Assembly (NCBI GenBank): GCA_000720375.1
Contig: JOAA01000015.1
Location: 155,636 to 219,635 of the forward strand
Direction: 5' to 3'
DNA: 64,000 nucleotides
From: Rhodococcus rhodnii
GTDB lineage: Bacteria > Actinomycetota > Actinomycetes > Mycobacteriales > Pseudonocardiaceae
Part shown: positions 16,435 to 24,897 of the stretch, piece after piece
Layout of the letters: each line of letters opens with the position of its first letter
Numbering within the stretch: position 1 is the stretch's first letter
The notes under the pieces: generated by a model
The model's input: the letters and a program-made list of their open reading frames with translations, nothing else
Told to the model about the DNA's origin: nothing
Database searches by the model: none
Made by a program: the position numbers and the translations under genes

Positions 16435-17250
16435 TCATTTCTTGAGCCGGGGATACACCGCGCGGGCCGGTGCGAGCGAGCCGGACAAGGCGAAACACTG
16501 TTCGGCGATCCGGGTGGCCAAGTCGGGCAGGAACGGGATCAGGTCGTTGGCCAGCACGCGGCATGCGGCAAGCAGATTCGCCAGCACTTCATCGGGGTCG
16601 GCAAGCTCCCATGGCCGCGACTGGGTGAGGTAGGCAGAAGCATCCTGCACGAGCTGCTGTACGGCGTCCGTCGCCGCGACGAAGTCGAACCGGGCCAGGG
16701 CAGGCGCGACCCGTGCTGACGGCCAGTTTCCGCCGGGAGGTGGTTCGCCGTTGCGGTAACGGTGAACGAGACCCGTGACACGGTCCACAAAGGTGCCGAG
16801 GCTGTTGTGCAAGTCCTTGTTGGCCATGGGCACAAGCTGACCGTCCACCCTGGACCTGAGTAGCCACCAGCGCACGGCGTCGGATCCGTATTTGCGTAAC
16901 CACGACTCGACCTCGGGCAGGGCCAAGTCGGGGCACACACAGATCGTGTCCGAGGAGTGCAATAACTGCGGCTGTGGCGAGGACTCTCCGATTACGTGGA
17001 CCCGTGCGTCACTGGACACCCACCAGCGTTGGTAGTCAGACGGGCTCATGCCTGCTGTGTACCAAGGGGTTGACGCGTCGGAGTCGTTGAAGACGTTGTA
17101 CGACAGGGAAAGCATTGGGCGCAGCGCGGGGGAGCCGCCACCGAGGAACCGGACCCGTGCTCCCATGAGCCGGTAATGCCGCGCCAGCACGTCTGCGTAA
17201 ACCAACTCGATCGCAGACGCGTGCGGGTCAGTGGTCACGTAATACCGCAC
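16435..17250 (-). CDS. Degenerate methionyl-tRNA synthetase-like protein
   Basis: The 271-aa protein aligns by eye with class I MetRS: VRYYVTTDP at the N terminus, then YADVLARHYRLMGARVRFL, and a C-terminal helical anticodon-binding-like part (KDLHNSLGTFVDRVTGLVHRY). It is half the normal length. The HIGH position reads PHAS, and the KMSKS loop and zinc knuckle are absent. It therefore cannot be a conventional synthetase. It may bind methionyl-tRNA or methionyl-adenylate, or be decaying. GTG 17250 follows CGGAG with 5-nt spacing. It lies 31 bp behind the GNAT gene, in one operon. Confidence 0.75.
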   Translation of the reverse strand: MRYYVTTDPHASAIELVYADVLARHYRLMGARVRFLGGGSPALRPMLSLSYNVFNDSDASTPWYTAGMSPSDYQRWWVSSDARVHVIGESSPQPQLLHSSDTICVCPDLALPEVESWLRKYGSDAVRWWLLRSRVDGQLVPMANKDLHNSLGTFVDRVTGLVHRYRNGEPPPGGNWPSARVAPALARFDFVAATDAVQQLVQDASAYLTQSRPWELADPDEVLANLLAACRVLANDLIPFLPDLATRIAEQCFALSGSLAPARAVYPRLKK

Positions 17251-17281
17251 GGAGTCTCCGTGGTTTTGGATGCCCAGGCCA

Positions 17282-18118
17282 TCACGGCCTCCGGTAGGTG
17301 AAAGTCCGGGCGTACGACGCGAAACCGAGGCCCCGGTAGAGCTCCACCGCCGGATAGCCGTCGACCGGGTACACAATCGCTTGTTTGGCGCCGGCCTGGG
17401 AAGCGGCCAGCATGGCGGCCAGGCACACGGCCGTGGCCAGGCCCATGCCGCGGAAAGCGGGATCCGTGCCAACCGGTTCGAGCTCGGCCACCGCGTTGAC
17501 GAAGTCCAGCCAGATCAGGCAGTACGCGGCGAACCGTCCATCCGGTGCCTCGACCGCCCAATCCAGGGAACTACGGTAAGGCCACGCGGCCATCACATTC
17601 CGATAGCTCTCGACAGTCACGCGCGACGGATGCCACGCCGCACGATGAACCTCCACCCGGCGGGCCACATCATCGGCCGGACGCGCCACGAAACCGTCAG
17701 GCAGCACGGGCGAAGGCAAGTCACCGAGCGAACGCGACATGTAATGGTGGAACGGCGCGTCCGGCGTGAGCCGGTAGCCGCGTTGCTCCAAGGCGGTGAT
17801 CACATGTTTCTCGCCGTCGAGGACCATCACCTCCGATGGCGCGGCCCAGTCAAGCACCGATCCGGCGAGTTCCGGCCACGCCGGGTCGACCAGCAACGAC
17901 AGATGACCCCCGTCTGCCCAACCCCATGCCACGACTTGGCCGCAGGCCTCCCACAGCCGGGTCCGCCATGAAAGTTCCCTGCCGACGTGCTCGAAACGTT
18001 GCCACGCCAGGTCACCGATGTGGCAATGGCTGGCCGGTGACCAGATCCGCTCGGCCAGCGACTGCATGGCCCGCAGGTCGGCCGGGCCGGTGTACTGCCG
18101 TTCGCTGACCTTGGACAT
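17282..18118 (-). CDS. GNAT-family N-acetyltransferase
   Basis: The 278-aa protein ends in a full GNAT domain with VAELEPVGTDPAFRGMGLAT (the acetyl-CoA pyrophosphate loop) and YPAVELYRGLGF near the C terminus; its N-terminal half looks like a second, degenerate GNAT domain. The acceptor substrate is not deducible. The neighbouring synthetase-like gene 31 bp downstream makes an aminoacyl- or methionine-related acceptor worth considering, but that is speculation. ATG 18118 has no strong ribosome site. Confidence 0.82.
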   Translation of the reverse strand: MSKVSERQYTGPADLRAMQSLAERIWSPASHCHIGDLAWQRFEHVGRELSWRTRLWEACGQVVAWGWADGGHLSLLVDPAWPELAGSVLDWAAPSEVMVLDGEKHVITALEQRGYRLTPDAPFHHYMSRSLGDLPSPVLPDGFVARPADDVARRVEVHRAAWHPSRVTVESYRNVMAAWPYRSSLDWAVEAPDGRFAAYCLIWLDFVNAVAELEPVGTDPAFRGMGLATAVCLAAMLAASQAGAKQAIVYPVDGYPAVELYRGLGFASYARTFTYRRP

Positions 18119-18274
18119 ACCCGGGATGGTGCCCGATGGATGTCCGTACCGGGAACAGCATTTTCCGGACCCACGACGGCCCGTCGTCGAGGTTCGCCTG
18201 GCTGACCCGGTCATTCGACGTAAGATCTCAGACCTGGTTCGTCGATCCCGCGAATCAACGCGATGGAGCCCGTG

Positions 18275-19339
18275 ATGTCTGTGCTGCCCGGTCAGGAACC
18301 CGCCAGGTCCTGGCGGTCCCGATCCCGGGGTGGGCTGGCGACCCTCGGCGTGGCCCGGCGGGTCGCCGACGATCTCGCGGGCGGGCTGTCCGGTCCCCGC
18401 GTGCGCGCGGCGGCACGGGGCGTCCGCAGGTTGCTGGAGGTCGAGGGGGTCGGCTTGGCCGACTTGTCCGGCCGTCTGGTCTGGGTCGGGCAGGCGCCGA
18501 CCGGTGTGGACGTGATGGCGTTGGTCGAGGACGTCCTGCACAGTGAGACGAAAGCCGGGCGGCTACCGACCGTCGCGCTGCCGCTGCACTCGCGTGACGA
18601 GCTGGCCGGTGTGCTGGTGGTCGCGGGCGCGAGCCGGATGTCGCCGGTCAGGGAGATGACCGACTGGATCAGCGACGCGCTCGAGCGCAGCAGGCTGGAA
18701 GCCATCGCCGACCAGGCGGCCCAGTCCGAGCTGGAGAACCTGCGGGCCGAGATCTCGCCGCACTTCGTGTACAACGCGCTCACGGTGATCGCGTCGCTGG
18801 TGAAGTCCGACCCGGACCGCTCCCGTGAGCTGATGCTGGACTTCGCCGACTACACCCGCTACCACCTCGCCCGGCACGGCGACTACACGACCGTCGCCGA
18901 CGAGTTCCACGCGATCGAGGCCTACTTCGCGTTGCAGCGGGCCATGCTCGGCGACAGGCTGCGGGTGCAGATCCGGGTGGCGCCGGAGGTGCTGGCGGTC
19001 GCGATCCCGTACCTGGTGTTGCAGCCGCTGGTGGAAAACGCCGTGCGGCACGGGATCGAGCCGCGCTCGGAGCCGGGGTTGGTGCAAGTGCGGGGCGAAG
19101 CCGAGGGGTCGGACTGCGTGATCAGCATCGAGGACGACGGAGTGGGCATGGACCCGGCCATGGCCGAGCGGATACTGGCCGGGCAGGGCAAATCCGACAG
19201 CGTCGGATTGAACAATGTGGACCGTAGGCTGCGCTACGTCTACGGGTCGTGGTTCGGGCTCGTGGTGGAGACCGCGCCCGAGGCGGGCACCCGGGTGGTC
19301 GTCCGCGTGCCGATGTTCCAGCCTGGGGTGATGCCGTGA
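18275..19339 (+). CDS. LytS-type sensor histidine kinase (soluble)
   Basis: The 354-aa protein has an N-terminal GAF-like region (about residues 30-140) and a His_kinase domain with the phosphoacceptor in ISPHFVYNAL, followed by an ATPase domain with LVENAVRHG (N box) and IEDDGVGM (G1 box). It lacks the usual membrane sensor, so it probably reads a cytoplasmic signal. ATG 18275 is used because GGAG lies 6 nt upstream. Its stop overlaps the response-regulator ATG (TGATG), so the two are translationally coupled. Confidence 0.9.
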   Translation: MSVLPGQEPARSWRSRSRGGLATLGVARRVADDLAGGLSGPRVRAAARGVRRLLEVEGVGLADLSGRLVWVGQAPTGVDVMALVEDVLHSETKAGRLPTVALPLHSRDELAGVLVVAGASRMSPVREMTDWISDALERSRLEAIADQAAQSELENLRAEISPHFVYNALTVIASLVKSDPDRSRELMLDFADYTRYHLARHGDYTTVADEFHAIEAYFALQRAMLGDRLRVQIRVAPEVLAVAIPYLVLQPLVENAVRHGIEPRSEPGLVQVRGEAEGSDCVISIEDDGVGMDPAMAERILAGQGKSDSVGLNNVDRRLRYVYGSWFGLVVETAPEAGTRVVVRVPMFQPGVMP

Positions 19340-20082
19340 TGGGGTTGACCGTGCTCGCCGTCGACGACGTGCCCGCGGCACTGGAAGAACTGGTCCGGAT
19401 GCTCAAGGACGCGCCCGAGGTCGACGAGGTGGCCGGTGCCGCCGACCCGATCACCGCGCTCAAGATGATCCAAAGTGGTCAGTTCGGCGCGGTGTTCCTG
19501 GACATCTCGATGCCTGGGTTGGACGGCCTCGAACTGGCCTCGCTGCTGCGTAAACTCAGCGACCCGCCGGCGATCGTGTTCGTGACCGCGCACGAGGAAC
19601 ACGCGGTCGCGGCCTTCGGCATCGGTGCGGTGGACTATCTGCTCAAGCCGCTGCGCGCGGAACGGCTCGCGGACACCCTGGCAAGGGTCAACCGGCACGC
19701 GGAACCGGAGCCGAAGCTGGACGCGATGGCCGCGTTGCCCGTGGAAGCCGCCGGACGCACGCACTACATCCGCCGCAGTGACGTCGTTTTCGTCGAAGCG
19801 CAAGGCGATTACGTCCGGCTCTACACCAAGAACGGGTCGCATCTGGTCCGGATGCCGATCTCCCGGCTCCAGGAGTACTGGGAGAGCGCGGGTTTCCTCC
19901 GTGTGCACCGGGGTTTCCTGCTGGCACTGGGATCCGTTCGCGAGCTGCGGAGTGACTCCGCCGGTGGGCTGCTGGCACACACCGCGGCAGGCGACGTTCC
20001 GGTGTCCCGCAGGCATTCCCGGGAGTTGCGCGAGCGCTTGCTTCAGGCGGCACAGCGCGGCGAGCTGGACGGGCGGGCCTGA
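19339..20082 (+). CDS. LytTR-family response regulator
   Basis: The 247-aa protein has a receiver domain (VDD at residues 8-10, phosphoacceptor Asp in FLDISMPG, LLKP lysine) and a C-terminal LytTR DNA-binding domain (YIRRSDVVFVEAQGDYVRLY and FLRVHRGFLL). It is the partner of the preceding kinase. LytTR systems in other bacteria control pyruvate and acid transporters, which matches the two symporter pairs that follow. Start and stop overlap its neighbours as TGATG on both sides. Confidence 0.93.
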   Translation: MGLTVLAVDDVPAALEELVRMLKDAPEVDEVAGAADPITALKMIQSGQFGAVFLDISMPGLDGLELASLLRKLSDPPAIVFVTAHEEHAVAAFGIGAVDYLLKPLRAERLADTLARVNRHAEPEPKLDAMAALPVEAAGRTHYIRRSDVVFVEAQGDYVRLYTKNGSHLVRMPISRLQEYWESAGFLRVHRGFLLALGSVRELRSDSAGGLLAHTAAGDVPVSRRHSRELRERLLQAAQRGELDGRA

Positions 20083-20429
20083 TGCCGCACCGCAGGGTCG
20101 CAGTGACCAGCCCGCAGACCAGGCTGGCGCACGCTCGCAAACGGTCACGCGGGCGATGGCGGTTGCCCGTTCTCGATCCCGCTGATGCCGAACGGGCCCA
20201 ACGGCTTTTCCGGATCCAGCGCCGGCGGGCGATGGTCGCGGTCGCCTGGTTGTTCGCGCTGGTGTTGTTGCTGCCCTTGGTGTTCGCGCTCTGGCCGCAG
20301 CTGGATACCATGCGGCTGCTCGGGATCCCGCTTTCATGGCTGGCCGTCGTGTTGATTCCGTTCCCTGCCATGGTCTTCCTGGCCATCTGGCAGTTGCGCC
20401 GGGCGGAAAAGCCGGAGGACCAAGCGTGA
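20082..20429 (+). CDS. Small DUF485-like membrane protein
   Basis: The 115-aa protein has a basic N terminus, RIQRRRAMVAVAWLF and two predicted membrane helices, the layout of DUF485 proteins that precede acetate-type symporters. Its role is probably as an accessory or small subunit of the symporter encoded next. The ATG overlaps the preceding stop and its own stop overlaps the symporter GTG. Confidence 0.7.
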   Translation: MPHRRVAVTSPQTRLAHARKRSRGRWRLPVLDPADAERAQRLFRIQRRRAMVAVAWLFALVLLLPLVFALWPQLDTMRLLGIPLSWLAVVLIPFPAMVFLAIWQLRRAEKPEDQA

Positions 20430-22171
20430 TCGCCGCGCTCGCGGTGGCGCCAGTCGTGCTGATCACCTTGCTGATCGGGCTGCGCGGGGTCGCCGCGATG
20501 CGCACGACGTCCGACTTCCTCGTCGCCTCCCGCCGGGTGTCGCCGCTGCTGAACTCGGCCGCGGTGTCCGGGGAGTACCTTTCGGCGGCGTCTTTCCTTG
20601 GCGTTGCGGGACTTGTCGTCAAGGACGGGGTCGGCGCGCTGTGGTATCCGGTCGGGTTCACCGCCGGGTATATCGCCATGCTGGCATTGGTCGCCGCGCC
20701 CATGCGCCGTTCCGGCGCGCTGACCGTGCCGGATTTCGCCGAGGCGAGATTGGCCTCCCCGCCACTGCGCAGACTGGCGGCGGTCGCCATTCTGGTGATC
20801 GGTGGTCTATACCTCGTGCCGCAGTTCCGTACGGCCGGACTTGTGCTCAGCGTCGTCAGCGGATCGCAATACTGGGTCGGTGTCGTGATCGCCGGCGTCG
20901 TGGTCGCCGTGACCCTCGCGCTGGGCGGGATGCGCGCGGCCACATACGTCCAAGCATTCCAATTCTGTTTGAAGCTCGTCCTTTTCATCATTCCCGCGAT
21001 TTGGCTGCTGCTGCGGGTCGGCCCGGATGTCCGCGAGGAAGCCCTGCATCCGGTGGAATTCACGCACTTCGGCCACGAGACCCACGTGACGTTCCGCGCC
21101 TCGGTCACCATCGAGGTCGCCGAGCCGACCACGGTGCGTGACGCGTCGAACGGGCTGATCACGTTGCCTGTTGGGGATTTTCAAGTACCAGCGGGCAGCG
21201 AGTACATCTTTCCCCAAGGGGCACCGGTTCCCGGCGTCAAAGGGCAGACGCCACCCGGCGCGCCCGGCTGGGAACGACCGCTGATCGACCTTCAAGGCGA
21301 GGGTTATCCACTGCTGGGTACATGGGCCGTACTACTGGCCACGATGCTCGGCACGATGGGCCTCCCGCACGTGTTGATGCGCTTCCACACCAGCCCGGAC
21401 GGCCGCGCGGCACGCCGGACCGCCGCGCTCACAGTCGTTCTGCTGAGCGCCTTCTACCTCTTTCCAGGTATCTACGGCGTGCTCGGCCGGGTGTTGGTAC
21501 CGCAGCTGTACCTAACGGGCGCAACCGATACGGCAGTCGTCGCACTACCGTCCCAAGTGGATAACGGAGCGTGGGGAGACGCGTTCACCGCGTTACTGAC
21601 CGCCGGTGCGTTCGCTGCGTTTTTGGCTACCTCGTTGGGTTTGCTGCTCGTGGTCTCCGGTGCGATCTCGCACGACCTGCTCGCCGGAGGCCTCCGGCAG
21701 CTGCGGGTAACAGTGTTCCTGGCGGCGGCGGTGGTCGTGCTGCTGGCGTTGCCCGCGGCGAGGCTGGACGCGGGAATCCTTGTGACATGGGGATTCACCG
21801 TCGCAGCGTCCACATTCAGTCCGCTGCTCGTACTGGGCATCTGGTGGTCCCGGCTCACCGCGCCGGGCGCGATCGCCGGTGTGGCAGTGGGTTTGCTCGC
21901 CACCGCAGGCGCCATCGTGATGACACTGTTCGGACCGCCGGTGCACGGCTGGCTGGCGATCCTGGTGGCACAGCCCGCACCCTGGTCGGTTCCGCTCGCG
22001 TTCGGCACCATGGTCGTGGTCTCCTTGTTCGGGCGCCCTCCACCGTGGACGACTACGGCGATGTTGCGGCTACATCTCAGAGAGCAACCAGATCGTGATC
22101 TACGCCACTCGGCCTTCGCGCAGAGCCGTTCGTCAACCGTTCGTCGCATGGTTCGGCGGTTTGTCCGCTGA
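20426..22171 (+). CDS. Sodium:solute symporter (ActP/MctC-like) with large loop insertion
   Basis: The 581-aa SSS-family protein has the ASFLGVAG motif of TM1-2, EYLSAASF, and MGLPHVLMRFHT, the acetate/monocarboxylate permease signature. GTG 20426 has GGAGG upstream and overlaps the DUF485 stop. Relative to the second symporter here it carries about 100 extra residues, rich in Pro and beta-like sequence, before MGLPH (around residues 205-300), a probable extracytoplasmic domain. The substrate is likely a short-chain monocarboxylate. Confidence 0.88.
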   Translation: MIAALAVAPVVLITLLIGLRGVAAMRTTSDFLVASRRVSPLLNSAAVSGEYLSAASFLGVAGLVVKDGVGALWYPVGFTAGYIAMLALVAAPMRRSGALTVPDFAEARLASPPLRRLAAVAILVIGGLYLVPQFRTAGLVLSVVSGSQYWVGVVIAGVVVAVTLALGGMRAATYVQAFQFCLKLVLFIIPAIWLLLRVGPDVREEALHPVEFTHFGHETHVTFRASVTIEVAEPTTVRDASNGLITLPVGDFQVPAGSEYIFPQGAPVPGVKGQTPPGAPGWERPLIDLQGEGYPLLGTWAVLLATMLGTMGLPHVLMRFHTSPDGRAARRTAALTVVLLSAFYLFPGIYGVLGRVLVPQLYLTGATDTAVVALPSQVDNGAWGDAFTALLTAGAFAAFLATSLGLLLVVSGAISHDLLAGGLRQLRVTVFLAAAVVVLLALPAARLDAGILVTWGFTVAASTFSPLLVLGIWWSRLTAPGAIAGVAVGLLATAGAIVMTLFGPPVHGWLAILVAQPAPWSVPLAFGTMVVVSLFGRPPPWTTTAMLRLHLREQPDRDLRHSAFAQSRSSTVRRMVRRFVR

Positions 22172-22235
22172 CCGGTGCGGTGCCCTGATCCTTCCTTAAG
22201 GTGTCGCGGAACACATGCCGTGACAGGGAGGTCGC

Positions 22236-22580
22236 GTGAGTACCACCGAGCCTGACACCCGGCCGCCGGACGCCCAGGATTGGGAACAAGTGCAGGCCAG
22301 TCCCGAATTCGCTGACTTGCGGCGCAGGTTGCGCCGGTTCGTCTTCCCGATGACCGCCCTGTTCCTGGTCTGGTACCTGGTTTACGTGTTGCTGGCGGAC
22401 TACGCGCACGGCTTCATGTCCACCAAAGTGGTCGGCAACATCAACGTCGCACTGATCCTCGGGCTGCTGCAGTTCGTGTCGACGTTCGTGATCACGATGC
22501 TGTACGTCCGCTACGCCAACAAGAAGCTGGACCCGCAGGCGGAGAAGATCCGTAAGGACATCGAAGGAGGCGACGAATGA
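22236..22580 (+). CDS. DUF485 membrane protein
   Basis: The 114-aa protein is a typical DUF485 member: an acidic N-terminal segment, QASPEFADLRRRLRRFVFPMT, and two transmembrane helices ending in YVRYANKKLDP. It precedes and overlaps (ATGA) the second symporter. GTG 22236 lies behind GGGAGG. DUF485 proteins co-occur with acetate permeases and are thought to assist them. Confidence 0.9.
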   Translation: MSTTEPDTRPPDAQDWEQVQASPEFADLRRRLRRFVFPMTALFLVWYLVYVLLADYAHGFMSTKVVGNINVALILGLLQFVSTFVITMLYVRYANKKLDPQAEKIRKDIEGGDE

Positions 22581-24187
22581 ACATCGCCCAGATGGATGTC
22601 GCCCAGGGCGTCTCCGGGTCGAGCCCGGCGCTGAACATCTCGATCTTCGCCGCGTTCGTCATCGTGACGCTGGTCGTGGTGTTCCGGGCCAGCAAGAACT
22701 CCCGCACGGCGGCTGACTACTACGCCGCCGGGCGGGCCTTCACCGGGCCGCAGAACGGCATCGCGATCTCCGGTGACTACCTGTCGGCCGCGTCGTTCCT
22801 CGGTATCGCCGGTGCGATCGCGCTGAACGGGTACGACGGATTCCTTTACTCCATCGGGTTCCTGGTCGCGTGGCTGGTGGCTTTGCTGCTGGTCGCGGAA
22901 CTTCTGCGGAACACGGGCAAGTACACGATGGGCGACGTGCTGGCGTTCCGGATGCGCCAGCGGCCGGTCCGCGCGGCGGCGGCGACCTCCACCCTCGCGG
23001 TGTCCTTCTTCTACCTGCTCGCCCAGATGGCCGGCGCGGGCGGTCTGGTCGCACTGCTGCTGGGCATCACGAGCAAGGCCGGTCAGGCCGTGGTGATCGC
23101 CGTCGTCGGCGTGATCATGATCGTGTACGTGCTGATCGGCGGCATGAAGGGCACCACGTGGGTGCAGATCATCAAGGCCGCCTTGCTGATCACCGGTGCC
23201 GCCGCGATCACCCTGTGGGTGCTCGGCCGCTACGGCTTCAACCTCTCGTCGCTGCTGCAGGGCGCGGTCGACAAGGGCGGCGCGGCCGTGCTCGACCCGG
23301 GCAAGCAGTACGGCAAGACCGGCCTGACACAGCTGGACTTCGTCTCGCTGGCCTTGGCGCTGGTGCTCGGAACCGCTGGCCTGCCGCACATCCTGATGCG
23401 GTTCTACACCGTGCCGACGGCCAAGGAAGCCCGTCGCTCGGTGGTCTGGGCCATTTGGCTGATCGGCATCTTCTACCTGTTCACCCTGGTGCTGGGCTAC
23501 GGCGCCGGCGCCATCGTCGGCCCGCAGGCGATCAACGCGGCACCGGGCAAGGCGAACTCGGCGGCACCACTGCTCGCCCAAGCGCTTGGTGGGCCGGTGC
23601 TGCTCGGGTTCATCGCCGCGGTCGCGTTCGCGACGATCCTCGCTGTGGTCGCCGGTCTGACGATCACCGCGTCCGCGTCGTTCGCCCATGACGTGTACGC
23701 CAACGTGATCAAGAAGGGCAAGGCCGACCCGGCGGCCGAGGTCAAGGTCGCCCGGATCACCGCACTGGTGATCGGCGCGGTCGCGATCATCGGCGGCATC
23801 TTCGCCAACGGCCAGAACATCGCGTTCCTGGTGGCACTCGCGTTCGCGGTGGCCGCGTCGGCGAACCTGCCGACGATCCTGTACTCGCTGTTCTGGAAGC
23901 GGTTCAACACACAGGGCGCGTTGTGGAGCATCTACGGCGGCCTGGCGGTCTGCCTGATCCTGATCATCTTCTCGCCCGCGGTGTCCGGCAGCGCCTCGGC
24001 GATGTTCCCGACCGCGGACTTCGACTGGTTCCCGCTGTCCAACCCGGGCATCGTCTCCATCCCGGTGTCGTTCTTCCTCGGCTGGCTGGGCACGGTCATG
24101 TCGAAGGAGCGTGACGACGCCAAGTACGCCGAGATGGAGGTTCGGGCACTGACCGGCGCGGGTGCCGAGAAGGCCGTCGCGCACTAA
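22577..24187 (+). CDS. Cation/acetate (monocarboxylate) symporter, ActP/MctC type
   Basis: The 536-aa SSS-family protein shows the full family set: SGDYLSAASFLGIAG, DFVSLALALVLGTAGLPH, ILMRFYTVPTAKEARRS and 13 predicted membrane segments. It imports acetate, pyruvate or propionate with a cation. It overlaps the DUF485 gene and is followed by a strong hairpin terminator at 24241. It probably belongs to the regulon of the LytTR system encoded 4 kb upstream. Confidence 0.93.
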   Translation: MNIAQMDVAQGVSGSSPALNISIFAAFVIVTLVVVFRASKNSRTAADYYAAGRAFTGPQNGIAISGDYLSAASFLGIAGAIALNGYDGFLYSIGFLVAWLVALLLVAELLRNTGKYTMGDVLAFRMRQRPVRAAAATSTLAVSFFYLLAQMAGAGGLVALLLGITSKAGQAVVIAVVGVIMIVYVLIGGMKGTTWVQIIKAALLITGAAAITLWVLGRYGFNLSSLLQGAVDKGGAAVLDPGKQYGKTGLTQLDFVSLALALVLGTAGLPHILMRFYTVPTAKEARRSVVWAIWLIGIFYLFTLVLGYGAGAIVGPQAINAAPGKANSAAPLLAQALGGPVLLGFIAAVAFATILAVVAGLTITASASFAHDVYANVIKKGKADPAAEVKVARITALVIGAVAIIGGIFANGQNIAFLVALAFAVAASANLPTILYSLFWKRFNTQGALWSIYGGLAVCLILIIFSPAVSGSASAMFPTADFDWFPLSNPGIVSIPVSFFLGWLGTVMSKERDDAKYAEMEVRALTGAGAEKAVAH

Positions 24188-24240
24188 GGAAGTAACGCAG
24201 TCCGCTGACCACCAGGGGTGGGGGTTTGGGGACTGGGGAG

Positions 24241-24278
24241 AGAGGGCCGTCCAGCGTTGGGCGGCCCTCTCGGTTTTG
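24241..24278 (+). terminator. Rho-independent terminator after the symporter
   Basis: AGAGGGCCG (24241-24249) is the exact inverse of CGGCCCTCT (24262-24270), followed by CGGTTTT. A 9-bp GC stem with a short T-run ends the DUF485-symporter transcript. Confidence 0.85.
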
Positions 24279-24290
24279 GTCGACATATCG

Positions 24291-24454
24291 GTCGACACGG
24301 TGTGCCGGAGTGGTGGACACGGTGTGCTGGAACGGTGGACGCGGTGTGCCGGAGTGGTGGACGCGGTGTGCCGGAGTGGTGGACGCGGTGTGCCGGAACG
24401 TTGGACACGGTGTGCTGGAACGGTCGACACGGTGTGCTGGAACGGTGGACACGC
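24291..24454. repeat. 22-bp tandem repeat, seven units
   Basis: Seven head-to-tail 22-bp units begin at 24301, 24323, 24345, 24367, 24389, 24411 and 24433, preceded by a 10-bp partial unit. The consensus is TGTGCYGGARYGGTGGACRCGG. Units 3 and 4 are identical; the others differ at two to five positions. The period is about two helical turns and is not a multiple of three, and the unit contains the inverted motif ACAC-G-GTGT at its joint. The remainder of 24188-24489 holds the terminator and no gene. Confidence 0.9.
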
Positions 24455-24489
24455 CGGTTGGTGGCTTTTCGGCCGGACCCCAGCTGGGG

Positions 24490-24888
24490 TTAGCCGAAGG
24501 AGAAGACGATTCCGGTGTGTCCGTCCGGGACTGGTGTCCGGTCGCGTCCGCGGATCGGCGTTCCGGCTGGGAAGAACTCGATCCAGAGGAACGGCAGGCC
24601 GTCCGGTGGCTCGAAGGTCAGCGACCGCTTCCGGCCGTTCATGATCACCTGGTGCTCGCCGTATCCCGCTCTGGCCGCTGCCTCGAGCAGTTGCTCGACG
24701 GCCTCGTCCTCGCTGCACTGGCGGATGGACGTGATGCCGCGTCCAGGCGCCACCAAGCGGCCGCCGTACCGCCGGTCCTTCAGCACGGTGCCACGCCGGG
24801 CATCAAGCGTCTTGACGACCGGGCGAATCCTGCGCCACGTCGTCCGCTTCTGCCAGCTCGTGACGATCACATCCCGCAATACGCCCAC
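24490..24888 (-). CDS. Hypothetical protein (132 aa)
   Basis: I do not recognise this family. The protein starts at GTG 24888, has a basic N-terminal third (KRTTWRRIRPVVKTL), a middle EDEAVEQLLEAAARAGYG helix and an aromatic C terminus (LPFLWIEFFPAGTPI). It has no signal or membrane segment. TAATGT ends about 7 nt before the GTG, a leaderless-promoter arrangement. GTG 24870 is another possible start. The 22-bp repeat array ends 35 bp beyond its stop. Confidence 0.55.
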   Translation of the reverse strand: MGVLRDVIVTSWQKRTTWRRIRPVVKTLDARRGTVLKDRRYGGRLVAPGRGITSIRQCSEDEAVEQLLEAAARAGYGEHQVIMNGRKRSLTFEPPDGLPFLWIEFFPAGTPIRGRDRTPVPDGHTGIVFSFG

Positions 24889-24897
24889 GCTGGCACA

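Noticed and set aside
24291..24454. Possible CRISPR array
   Set aside because: The 22-bp units are directly adjacent with no spacers, and no cas genes are present.
22511..24718. A 735-codon minus-strand frame across the symporter and the 22-bp array
   Set aside because: It is the shadow of the symporter, continued through the repeat; the 22-aa periodicity is only three 22-bp units.
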